From NCBI GenBank assembly GCA_000316135.1, contig JH994041.1, forward strand, positions 46,891 to 61,220: 14,330 nucleotides of DNA, in the 5' to 3' direction. Below the pieces are notes generated by a model, which was given only the letters and a program-made list of their open reading frames with translations, was not told the DNA's origin and ran no database searches. The translations under genes and the position numbers were made by a program. This document shows, piece by piece, positions 1-7,369 of this stretch; the stretch's first letter is position 1, and each line of letters opens with the position of its first letter. The DNA comes from Trachipleistophora hominis. Lineage: Eukaryota > Microsporidia > Pleistophoridae.

Positions 1-2
1 TT

Positions 3-79
3 AGTTTAAACATCTGTTATACCATCCTATTTAGTGAGTTGGATGGTATGTTGTGATGTGATGATTAAACTGTTTTTTT
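3..79 (+). ncRNA. Possible 3' end of a structured RNA (stem-loop plus T run)
   Basis: Seen: nested inverted repeats. Outer arms AGTTTAA (3-9) and TTAAACT (65-71) pair over 7 bp. After an A/A mismatch, CATC (11-14) pairs with GATG (60-63). An inner 9-bp perfect stem joins ATACCATCC (19-27) to GGATGGTAT (41-49) around a 13-nt loop. One base after the outer stem there are seven T (73-79), which on the + strand would suit an RNA polymerase III terminator. GTGATGA (58-64) fits the box C consensus, but no convincing box D follows. Inference: this could be the 3' domain of a Pol III transcript that begins outside the window. I cannot match it to U6, SRP RNA or RNase P. A DNA cruciform or a repeat end is the alternative. 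Confidence 0.35.
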
Positions 80-1518
80 AAAAAGACATCCTGTTTATGA
101 AAATAAAATTTGAATTGGCTGTATTCAATAGTATTCATGTTTTCTTTGTTCTAAATTTTTTTATACGTCTGCCATTTCCACACTTATACTGTTTTGGATT
201 GAGTTAGAAAGTTAAGTCTTAGCCGGTAATGGTATTTACTCGAAAAAAAGCATAAGTGATTGAAGAGTATGTTTTGGAATATGGGAATAAAATATGGTTG
301 TGTAACTTTGAACTTACTATTTAAACGTGAAACAAAAGTTTTATTAATTCTTCGTCAAACTGACTAATTTGCCTGCAACTTGTCGTTGTTTCATAAAAAA
401 AGCTTTTATTGACGTTCAAAAGGATTGTATTTTATTAATTGAATACGCGTCTACAAACAGAATTCGGTGTCTATAGTCGACCCCATCGGACCATACAGGC
501 GTTTATGTTGAAGTATAGTGAATTGTAATTAATAATTTCTAAGAAAAAAGTCGAATATGCAATGTTGTGGATGCTAATTGTATTAGTTCTGACAAATTGA
601 CTGGTTGCTGTAATAATAAATTCATATCGTGCTAATTCTATTTATGATGAAATATAAAACTTTAATTTTTGAAGTACATTATGTGTGTACGAACGAAACC
701 CGGTTTTTGCATTTAGATATGAGCCAAGAGCGATTTTACAACTAATATTTATTAAAAAATCCGAAAGTGCCATTTTGGCATTGGAAATGTACTACCAACC
801 AGGGAGTTACTTGGTCGATGGCAGGCAAGCTATAAACACATGATGAATTCATAATTATTATCGTCTTTAGAAAGTTGGCCTTTTACGTACTCAAAAGACT
901 TACAGAGTCGATAAAAGAAATAGTGAATTAGTATTTTCTAAGTCTGATATCCGTTAGATAAAATTACATTAAGTGAGTAAATATTGGTACAAAATTTTAG
1001 AAGATGTACCCTAATTTATCTCGGTAGTTAAACTTGTGAATATTTACAGGATGTAATACCAAGAGCAAAAAAAGACACTGAAACAAGTCACCTTTCTTTA
1101 TGGTAGAGGAAATATATAATATCAGGAAAATAGAGTATGCTTGTATATCATGAATAATCTAATGAGTTGCCATAATCGTAAACTTATTGGAACTGAACAT
1201 AGAACACTAAAAAATCCTTAGGAACAAAATTTTTGCAAATTGCCCTGTAATCAAATGATTACTGATTTACACATGTAGAATGTCCAAATTTTAATTAAAT
1301 AAACTTCTGAGAAAGAAATATTTCTTTACGCAACGTCTTAACAATAGTTTTCGTTAACTTAAAATTTTTTATTCCATTGTAACAATTGATACTATGATTT
1401 TAATCCTAGATATCGAATTTCTACTATAATTAAATGTGTTTTTGTTAAAAAACATCGTGAAGGCGAAAAATGTTTAGTATGCGTTTCAACCACCTATTTT
1501 AAAACTTTTCATTCCTGA
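80..1518. other. AT-rich stretch without a recognisable gene
   Basis: No ORF with a C-run start signal and plausible length was found. Two patches are richer in G+C than their surroundings. The first, about 440-512, holds only short open frames. The second, about 695-840, contains a 36-codon minus-strand ORF (742-852) and small inverted repeats such as TGCCA/TGGCA. Such short ORFs are expected by chance in DNA of this composition. The 13-mer AAGTTGGCCTTTT (873-885) recurs on the minus strand near 3141-3153, so part of this stretch may be diverged repeat. Confidence 0.5.
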
Positions 1519-1522
1519 CCCC
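1519..1522 (+). promoter_or_regulatory. CCC-like start signal of the SPC12 gene
   Basis: CCCC directly abuts the ATG at 1523. C-runs just upstream of the start codon are the known microsporidian transcription/start signature, and the same pattern precedes five other genes here. It implies a very short 5' leader. Confidence 0.7.
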
Positions 1523-1780
1523 ATGTTCAAAAATTTGTACAAAACTTTGACGCAGCCCATTGATTATTACGGACAGGATTTAGCTAAAAAAGCCGCCTAT
1601 AACATTCTACTCCTAGGCTACAGTTTAGCATGGATAGTTGGTTACTTCATGTCTGATTTGAGATACACTTTTATTACTGGTATTGTGACTGTGCTAATAG
1701 CATTCATTGTTGTGGTGCCTCCATGGCCGTTTTACAGGCGTAATCCATTCAAATTCAAGAAATTGAAGAAGGTTGATTAA
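1523..1780 (+). CDS. SPC1: Signal peptidase complex subunit 1 (SPC12 family)
   Basis: This is a small non-catalytic subunit of the ER signal peptidase, which removes signal peptides from secreted and membrane proteins. The 85-aa protein shows the family layout: a short cytosolic N-terminus with IDYYGQ (13-18), two closely spaced membrane segments (about 26-44 and 47-65) forming a hairpin, and the diagnostic PPWPFYRRNP (66-75), followed by a lysine-rich cytosolic tail. The family is known as a two-membrane-span hairpin with both ends in the cytosol. Length is slightly below that of animal and yeast homologues (about 95-105 aa), as expected for microsporidia. The start is fixed by the CCCC immediately before the ATG; no upstream in-frame alternative is needed. 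It is a single gene with no operon partner, convergent with the minus-strand gene downstream. Confidence 0.93.
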   Translation: MFKNLYKTLTQPIDYYGQDLAKKAAYNILLLGYSLAWIVGYFMSDLRYTFITGIVTVLIAFIVVVPPWPFYRRNPFKFKKLKKVD

Positions 1781-1811
1781 AACAGCGTGTGTTTATTCAG
1801 GTCTTAATCGC

Positions 1812-1934
1812 TTATTCATGATCGCCTTCGTATTCCGGTGTCGGTTGCTGTTATTAAAGATAGACACGGCATTTAATCCTAAAAACACTTACCTTTATTA
1901 AATACGTGATATTATGAGAATTAGTTTTTGACAT
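1812..1934 (-). CDS. Doubtful two-exon mini-ORF with a GTAAGT intron
   Basis: Seen on the minus strand: an intron-like segment 1892-1848 (45 nt) that starts GTAAGT and ends TTTAATAACAG, meaning an A-rich branch-like motif directly against the acceptor. Short introns of this form near the start codon are known in microsporidia. Removing it joins a 42-nt frame (ATG at 1934, overlapping the end of the neighbouring basic-protein gene) to GC-richer DNA ending in QPTPEYEGDHE and a stop at 1812. The product would be only 25 aa, and there is no C-run before the ATG. The splice-like signals are better supported than the protein. A 3'UTR intron or chance are alternatives. Confidence 0.18.
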
Positions 1935-2385
1935 CTACGGATCGTTCTTTGTGTGTCCTAAGCCGATGTCTTGGTTTACCTCGCCGATCCTTCGTAGCCC
2001 TCTCAGCTTCCCTCCGCTTTTTTATACTTACTAATATCCTCCATTTTTTGGCCGTCAGACTAACTATTTTCCTTTCAATTGGATTCATATCAGCATACCT
2101 CATTTCTTTGCCCAGTCTCTTTCTAGATCTGTGCAACGCAAGTGATTCAATCCGCCTCTCTAAAATTATTTTGTCGGCTCGCTCTGTGCTGACAGTTCGC
2201 ATAGTTCCTTTCATCCATATTTGTAAATAGATAAAAAACCCGTCTCGCTCTACCCGAATTACCACTTTTTTTACATTTAGCTGCCTATACTTTCTGAACA
2301 AGACGGTGATAAATTTTGAGTCAATTACATTCTGGCTTCTATACCTTTGTGTTCCACCGCCTTTATTGGAATGCTTTACATCCAT
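1921..2385 (-). CDS. Unidentified basic protein, weak R3H-like motif
   Basis: A 154-aa, strongly basic protein that I do not recognise with confidence. A possible beta-rich segment (39-56) and a charged helix (65-95) lead to MNPIERKIV (100-108). That string resembles the core of R3H single-stranded nucleic acid-binding domains, where a Pro-x-x-Arg-Arg-x-x-His type motif is usual, but the histidine position is Ser here (109). The C-terminal third (122-154) is nearly all Arg/Lys/Glu, as in RNA-binding or ribosome-assembly factors. The length makes a chance ORF very unlikely in this AT-rich sequence. Unlike the six well-identified genes, there is no C-run before the ATG (the upstream sequence reads ACCATAAGGAA), so the start or a missed 5' exon is uncertain. 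It is convergent with SPC12. Nucleic-acid binding is inference. Confidence 0.6.
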   Translation of the reverse strand: MDVKHSNKGGGTQRYRSQNVIDSKFITVLFRKYRQLNVKKVVIRVERDGFFIYLQIWMKGTMRTVSTERADKIILERRIESLALHRSRKRLGKEMRYADMNPIERKIVSLTAKKWRILVSIKKRREAERATKDRRGKPRHRLRTHKERSVDVKN

Positions 2386-2495
2386 TTCCTTATGGTTTAT
2401 ACATTTTTTTAATTGTTATTTGATAGTTTTTATTTTTCTAATAAATTATTTGTTGATTTTGACACTAAAAAGTGATAAATGAATTTCAATTTTGG

Positions 2496-2702
2496 TTATT
2501 TGCTGAATAAATGATTTGATGTTTCATATGAATGTTTATTGACGGGTTTCTGCTGTAACCGAATCTTATTGATAAGGCGTAACGCTATGTGTAAATATGA
2601 TTGATCCATTGCTTTTGTTTCCTTATTTATGTATTTATAACCATATACGGCCAAAAACAGATCGATAAGCGCAAGCTTTGTGTTAAAACAGCTACATTCC
2701 AC
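2496..2702 (-). CDS. Doubtful 68-aa ORF
   Basis: An open frame of 68 codons upstream of, and on the same strand as, the basic-protein gene. The sequence begins MECSCFNTKLALIDLF and contains a possible helical stretch around 32-50 (MDQSYLHIALRLINKIRLQ). Local G+C is a little above the intergenic background, but there is no C-run before the ATG and no domain that I recognise. One or two ORFs of this length are expected by chance in a window of this size and composition, so it may not be a gene. Confidence 0.22.
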   Translation of the reverse strand: MECSCFNTKLALIDLFLAVYGYKYINKETKAMDQSYLHIALRLINKIRLQQKPVNKHSYETSNHLFSK

Positions 2703-4329
2703 TTTTAATTTATGAGATTAAAAATTACAAAATTGTTGTGATTACATGCCAATGATCTAGAATCATCGATAACAACCAACAAGTTTGGAAATTCACACTT
2801 CCTAAAACTATATATTTTGTCCATTAACATATTTATCTAAACGTAAAAGTACTCAACTCTGAAAATAGAAAAATATCACACGGTATTCTAATATTTTGGT
2901 GAATAGAAACGTGCATTTAATTTATTTTCAATCGCTTATGTGTTGTCTTAGTGAATACGAACAAGTGTTGGATAATTTTTCCTATTACGAGATGATTGAA
3001 ACTTTTACCTCGTATTACTAAGCTTTTGAAATCCGTCTTTACTCTTAAAAAGTGATAGAAATATTGTCTTATTTCTTTTTATAATCAGTTGAAATATTAA
3101 ATCGTAAAAATGACCGGAAGTCTGTTATTTAGATTCATATCAAAAGGCCAACTTCGTGTCGATACACGTTGCGTAACAATATGAAAATCATATTGAGTAA
3201 AACATTGAAATTCTATATTATGAGTTTAGGTTTCTAACATATACATGATTAGGGCTATGTAAAAAGACGAATTTTCTTTTATCAACATATTATTTATATA
3301 ATCGATTTTATTCTAGTAATGTACAGTAAAGAATGCTATTTTACACAGAACCAGCACAAAATATCGTAAGTGCTTATGATTCTGCCAGGAAGAAAACATA
3401 ATTTTGATGAACAATTTCTAATTTTTATATGAAATCACTTTTATAACCTCATTACTTGAACAGCAAAGTATCAGTTGACCTGTAAAACGTTATAATCCGC
3501 TGAATTATTTTCTATTGATTTATTATCCAATGTATATACATTTTTGGGTTAGTTATGGTTTCTAATTCACTAAAGTAGCAGATATTGAATTTACGAATCG
3601 AAGAAGATTACTCATTATTGATCCCAGCTTACCAAAAATATCTGTAGGACGATTAATGTAAAAAAAATTTTTTTATATCAAAAATAGCTTATACGAACAA
3701 AATCATATATATTTGGATAAAATGCGATCTACATAAACCATAATGGTATTTCATTTAATTTTATAAAACATAAAATGGCGAAAATTCGCGATTCATATAA
3801 ATAACGTTTTGATATGTTATTATTGTTAACTCCTTGTTTCAATTAATTTAGTGTTGGTTTCCCGTCATCAATAATTTTGGCGTCATTGATTCATTAAAAA
3901 TAATGAATGATAGTTTGTTTAGATGTATGAGACGTATGAAGATTAATTAAACGAACTTTTAAAGAACAATAAATAATAAGATATCAGAAAGTGAAATGAT
4001 ATGCAAAAAATCTAAATTAATCATGAATTACTAGTGAGAATCCTTTTTTTTTTGGTTTTAACTGAGAAAAAGCAGGTCAGAAGAGCCATTGTGCTATAAA
4101 ATTACGTGTGTTTAATTAATAAAAGTGTTTTAAATAAAAAAATCTAAACCTAAACACAATGGTTGCATAAAAGGAAACTTTGTTTCTTTTAATATAAAGT
4201 AAGAAAAATTCAGGATCAGAATTTACAGAAACATAGTATTGACTATAGTATGTATTCCGGAATGTATTATAGTTTAATAAATACAAAGGTCGCTGTTATA
4301 AACTTAATTTATGTTATTTATTATTAGTT
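2703..4329. other. AT-rich gene desert
   Basis: No supported gene. The one patch that looks coding is 3110-3184 (+), a 24-codon ORF with balanced codons (starts MTGSLLFRF) and no C-run; it contains the 13-mer shared with 873-885. A minus-strand segment near 3900-3960 shares the start of the 6841/9501 repeat (CGTTTAATTAAT and a following ATCTAAAC) and may be a third, heavily decayed copy. T10 at about 4044-4053 has no strong stem before it. Confidence 0.45.
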
Positions 4330-4357
4330 GTACTATTCCATTTGTAGAACGTAAATT
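4330..4357. repeat. Diverged repeat A, copy 1
   Basis: This 28-nt core matches 8283-8310 at about 23 of 28 positions in the same orientation, with weaker similarity on both sides. Four of the five differences fall at third positions of a single minus-strand frame (reading NLRS-x-NGIV in both copies) and are synonymous. That is the pattern left by a coding sequence. In copy 1 the frame is open for 31 codons; copy 2 has a stop just upstream and no ATG. It may be a relic of a small gene family or mobile element, but the sample is small. Confidence 0.4.
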
Positions 4358-4380
4358 AAAATTAACATGCATTCTATAGG

Positions 4381-4504
4381 ATTTGTTGGGCCGATACATG
4401 TTGCAACATAAGAGGTATTAAAGTGATTGAATAGAGGAGGTTGGCTCCGGCCAACAAATTTATTATTTCGTCTTGTAAACGAAATATCACGGGTAGTTGT
4501 GATA
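4381..4504 (+). ncRNA. Hairpin cluster, candidate structured RNA
   Basis: Seen: three consecutive stems. GTTGGC-TCCG-GCCAAC (4440-4455) is a 6-bp stem closed by C-G around TCCG, which on the + strand is a UNCG-type tetraloop. TATTTCGT/ACGAAATA (4464-4471 and 4479-4486) is 8 bp with a 7-nt loop. TATCAC/GTGATA (4485-4490 and 4499-4504) is 6 bp with an 8-nt loop. In addition, ATTTGTTGG (4381-4389) pairs perfectly over 9 bp with CCAACAAAT (4451-4459), which excludes the first hairpin. A 12-bp palindrome, ATGTTGCAACAT, lies at 4398-4409. The UNCG-type loop favours the + strand as the RNA. I cannot match it to a known snRNA, SRP, RNase P or tRNA. A 61-codon minus-strand ORF overlaps it, without a start signal. 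Confidence 0.35.
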
Positions 4505-4714
4505 GTAAAAAATAACACGCAAGTTGATTGGTCAGTTTAAGGTATATAACATTTAAAAATTAAATAACTTGTAGAAAAGAACCAACTAATTAGATAATTT
4601 ACTGACTAGCTGGTGCATATGAGGAAGATAATTAAATTGACTTTTAACTAAAAAGAAGTAATTCATTCATATGAAAACACCCATCTATGAACTACGACCA
4701 TATTCTAACGAGGC

Positions 4715-5347
4715 TTATATATTGTCATCAAATAGCGAATATACCGCTCGATATCCAGTAATTCGCTTAGAATAACCTGCTGGTGTACATTCGTACGTAT
4801 AACCTTCGGGGAGTTCGATTGCCTTCTTCAAAATTACAGTCGGCTTTTCCACATCCTCTAATGGATCATATGGCGCCCGTAAATTATCAACTACGCCCAC
4901 AGATTTATCCATACCTTCTTGAATTCTTCGCCGTTTTGCTACAATTTCGTTTTTGTGAACACCAGTATCGTCTTTAAGGGACTCAATTCGTTTAGAGATC
5001 TGCATATCATTTTTCAATTGCATCAGTTCCAATATCAGATCCTCATACTTCTCCAAATAATCATCATACTCTTCTTCGTTATCGAAATCGATTTCCTCTT
5101 TGTTAAAAACCCTATTGAGCATCTTTCTTATTCTACATTCCCTTTCCACATCAATATCTTCGAATGTCTGCGAGATGAAATTTATCCTGCGCAACAGCGT
5201 GCCGCATTCTGGACACGCGGACTCTCCTTGCGAAAATATCCTTGATACGCAGTTCTCACACATTTTATGGTAACAAGGACTGACGTAAATTTTTATGTTC
5301 GGATTCAAGTACGAATCAGATTTACACTGAGGACAGAACTGGTCCAT
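4715..5347 (-). CDS. TFB3: TFIIH/CAK subunit TFB3 (MAT1), RING finger
   Basis: This is the assembly factor of the CDK-activating kinase, bridging the kinase-cyclin pair to core TFIIH for RNA polymerase II CTD phosphorylation; it is nuclear. The 210-aa protein starts MDQFCPQCKSD, matching the family N-terminus. Its RING ligands are visible: C5, C8, C25, H27, C30, C33, C45, C48. The MAT1 signature follows: ECGTLLRRINF (47-57), then TFEDIDVERE (61-70) and a charged helical region (about 85-145) corresponding to the coiled coil. The C-terminal end (about 195-210) is in the place of the kinase/cyclin-activating tail. Human and yeast homologues are about 310-320 aa, so the middle is shortened. A longer in-frame start exists at 5398, but a CCC 4 nt before the ATG at 5347, together with the family N-terminus, decides for 5347. 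The gene lies 78 nt downstream of the eS21 stop, on the same strand. Confidence 0.92.
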   Translation of the reverse strand: MDQFCPQCKSDSYLNPNIKIYVSPCYHKMCENCVSRIFSQGESACPECGTLLRRINFISQTFEDIDVERECRIRKMLNRVFNKEEIDFDNEEEYDDYLEKYEDLILELMQLKNDMQISKRIESLKDDTGVHKNEIVAKRRRIQEGMDKSVGVVDNLRAPYDPLEDVEKPTVILKKAIELPEGYTYECTPAGYSKRITGYRAVYSLFDDNI

Positions 5348-5351
5348 CGAA

Positions 5352-5354
5352 GGG
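5352..5354 (-). promoter_or_regulatory. CCC-like start signal of TFB3
   Basis: On the minus strand the order is TACCCTTCGATGG: CCC, four bases, then ATG. It lies inside the longer ORF and therefore supports the internal start. It sits in the 78-nt space after the eS21 gene, so promoter and upstream 3' end are nearly superposed. Confidence 0.65.
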
Positions 5355-5425
5355 TACATTAAAGAAAAGAAGATAAAAAGAATAAACCCGACGTGCAAAT
5401 CACGGTTGAATTAAACTAAATAGCT

Positions 5426-5623
5426 TTAATCGTAAAATTTCTCCATGATGAGACCATCCGCTTTTCCTTGTTTCCTCAACGCGCCACACACATTCAACAC
5501 TGTAAGTTCGTCTGTCATTCGACCATTTTCATCTAAATTAACGAATGTTAGTTGTACGCTCGCCTTGTCCACCGATGAAATCGGTTTTCTTGAAAGATCG
5601 CAAATTCGCTGTGAGATCATCAT
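5426..5623 (-). CDS. RPS21: Ribosomal protein eS21 (short form)
   Basis: A protein of the small ribosomal subunit. The 65-aa product aligns with eS21: QRIC (5-8) is in place of the conserved PRKC, DKASVQL (19-25) in place of DHASVQ, then NGR (33-35), NVCGALRKQG (44-53) in place of the ICGAIRRMG region, and KADGLI (54-59) near the end. Compared with the usual 81-87 aa it lacks about nine N-terminal residues and a roughly nine-residue loop before KADG, a reduction typical of microsporidian ribosomes. The frame stays open upstream to 5752, giving 108 codons, but that extension does not resemble the family. A CCC four bases before the ATG-ATG at 5623-5618 marks the real start. A spliced 5' exon, common in microsporidian ribosomal genes, was considered; no convincing donor/acceptor pair gives the missing N-terminus. 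Confidence 0.87.
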   Translation of the reverse strand: MMISQRICDLSRKPISSVDKASVQLTFVNLDENGRMTDELTVLNVCGALRKQGKADGLIMEKFYD

Positions 5624-5627
5624 TTTA

Positions 5628-5630
5628 GGG
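5628..5630 (-). promoter_or_regulatory. CCC-like start signal of eS21
   Basis: The minus strand reads CACCCTAAAATGATG. The CCC is four bases upstream of the first of two adjacent ATGs. It decides against the longer reading frame that starts at 5752. Confidence 0.68.
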
Positions 5631-5752
5631 TGCAAAAAATTTGGTTGTTTTCTTGAACTCCCAGTTAAACAGTAATAATGAACAAGATAGTGTGATTTTA
5701 ACGAATTTATTACTGCTATTTTGCATACGGTAACGCCATTAGATTTTACCAT

Positions 5753-6840
5753 TTCATACGACTCCTCTTACAGTCTGGCAAGAATCATTACATTGTCAAA
5801 TCTCATAAATCAATTTTAAATGAAAAATACGAACTGTTACATGATATTTTTCTCACAAGGGAATCGAAATTTTTACACCGTGTTATTACTCACCAATTAA
5901 ATAACTTAAAATCGTACCAAGTTTTTGTTTTGGCAATGAATTTATTAGGACAAGATTCCTGGGAAGTTTAAGGCTGTCAACATAATATTACAAAAAATAG
6001 TTATATGTAACACAATAACCATATATAAAAAAAATTTTGATTGCTAAGAAAGAAATAAATCACAGTGAAACGTTAGTTATTGCATGTTAGTGTTTGGTTT
6101 GTTTGTATTATCACAAGAATGAGGGACGTTAAACAGTTGAAAGCTACGTGGTTGTGGGTAAGTAACTCGGGACAACTTATGTTCAGTGAGCAGCTATTAG
6201 TGTAAGGAAAAGTTAATAAGTAAACTTTGAACTTTCTAGTATCCCGAAAGTTTACAAAGTTATGGAGGACATTCTGGATAGAAACGGTAAAATTATTAAA
6301 CAAAGAGGAATGTGATGAATTAAACGGATCTACTCGCGAAAAAAAATCAATCGGGTGATATATAAAAATCACTAATATCATAATTATTTTTAGTAAATTT
6401 TTACGAGTTGAACCTTTTATTTGGAATTTTTATTGTTTTAGCTTTATTAACTCAGTGTTAAAACATTTTTATGATCAAAAAATGTCGTGACTTGCATATC
6501 ATATATTTAACGCCTATTTATGGCTTATTCCAGGAATTAGTTTTACAAACTAAATATTGGTTCAACAATATAGATAGATCCCATGTATAAATTGTACATT
6601 ATTCGCAAACAAATCATATAAGGCATTAATCGCTATATTACGTTTGACACTAGAGAATAAAAATGTTACTCATGAAGTGTTTTAAACTATTGATGAAGTA
6701 ATTTTGTTCAGATGTTAATTACACCACAATTTCGAACCTATTGCATTTGCGATTTTCTATTGTAGAAGGTAATGGGGGTGCAAACCTATTTCCGAATGGC
6801 TATCATTACTCATAAAGCGCAATTTTTCACTATTATACCT
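5753..6840. other. Intergenic region with one ambiguous GC-rich patch
   Basis: No secure gene. The patch 6100-6350 stands out by composition. The + strand has ATG at 6119, 13 good codons (MRDVKQLKATWLW) and then a perfect GTAAGT donor (6158-6163); the next good acceptor, TTTCTAG (6239), does not continue a long frame. A CCC (6243-6245) lies 16 nt before another ATG (6262) that opens only 17 codons. The minus strand is open for 102 codons (6073-6381), but the product is rich in Phe, Asn, Leu and Ser and unrecognisable. A gene or pseudogene may be here, but I cannot assemble it. Confidence 0.35.
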
Positions 6841-6985
6841 TTTTTTGCTTGAAAATTCGTTTAATTAATACCGCATATTTCCTCACACACCAAACAAAAT
6901 TTCCTGGCGCGCTGAGCGTCGACCGTAATCTTGACGATCTTTTGTTCATGGAATTATTATACCTTTATCATCAATGAAAACATTT
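6841..6985 (+). repeat. Structured repeat B, copy 1
   Basis: This matches 9501-9645 at a constant offset of 2660; in the core 6903-6950 about 35 of 48 bases agree, and CGTTTAATTAAT and a CACACACC tract are shared to the left. Hairpin 1 is GGCGC-GCTGA-GCGTC (6906-6920). Hairpin 2 has the stem ATC-TTGAC-GAT (6928-6938). In the other copy, pair C-G (6910/6916) is T-A and pair A-T (6928/6938) is G-C, so both strands of a pair changed together. No reading frame survives the indels between the copies, which points to selection on structure. The element lies about 390 nt upstream of the PLAC8-like gene. Confidence 0.6.
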
Positions 6986-7357
6986 GGAAGTAAACGTAAC
7001 CACATTCGTTTTCACGTCACAGTTCGATATTTATTATTTAAATAATGTTCGTCATCTACCTATTATTTAATGCTGGAATGAATATTTGAAGTTAATGATG
7101 ATTACGAGATACGTATTTTGAGTAGAAATCATATCTATGTACGAAAAATCACCAACCTGTTGCTTACTGTATCCTTTCGTATTACGCTTTAATTATTGGT
7201 AGTGAACTGTCATATACCTGCAAAATACGTATTTTAATTAACGAATAACATAATAACACCATCCGATTCATCTGCACTGCTTGGTGAACCACAAAAAAAG
7301 AAACGGTGATCAATCTCTCCTTTTTAAAAAGGATGAGATTTAAGAAAAAGAATGGGT

Positions 7358-7360
7358 CCC
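7358..7360 (+). promoter_or_regulatory. CCC-like start signal of the PLAC8-like gene
   Basis: The order is TCCCTTTAGATCTATGG: CCC, nine bases, then the ATG at 7370. An upstream in-frame ATG at 7352 would place the C-run inside the coding region, so 7370 is preferred. Confidence 0.55.
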
Positions 7361-7369
7361 TTTAGATCT

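Noticed and set aside
742..852. 36-codon minus-strand ORF in a GC-rich patch
   Set aside because: Length is within chance expectation and there is no start signal or recognisable motif.
863..899. U5 snRNA-like loop: GCCTTTTAC (878-886) inside GTCTTT/AAAGAC arms
   Set aside because: The 9-mer alone has a noticeable chance of occurring in 14 kb, the stem next to the loop is mostly unpaired, and there is no good stem I or convincing Sm site downstream.
4687..4761. 24-codon + ORF preceded by CCC (4680-4682), antisense to the end of TFB3
   Set aside because: Very short, it overlaps a secure gene on the other strand, and a C-run before an ATG occurs by chance.
5348..5398. N-terminal extension of TFB3 (17 hydrophobic residues, signal-peptide-like)
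   Set aside because: MAT1 proteins begin at the RING with an M-D type N-terminus, and the CCC start signal lies inside the extension.
5624..5752. N-terminal extension of eS21 to the ATG at 5752, or a 5' exon starting ATG-GTAAAA
   Set aside because: The extension does not resemble the family, the donor is GTAAAA rather than GTAAGT, no acceptor restores the missing residues, and a CCC signal sits just before the internal start.
6584..6622. CCC immediately before an ATG opening 12 codons
   Set aside because: Too short for a gene and no splice donor extends it; the same holds for C-run/ATG pairs near 3251, 3548 and 13695 on the minus strand.
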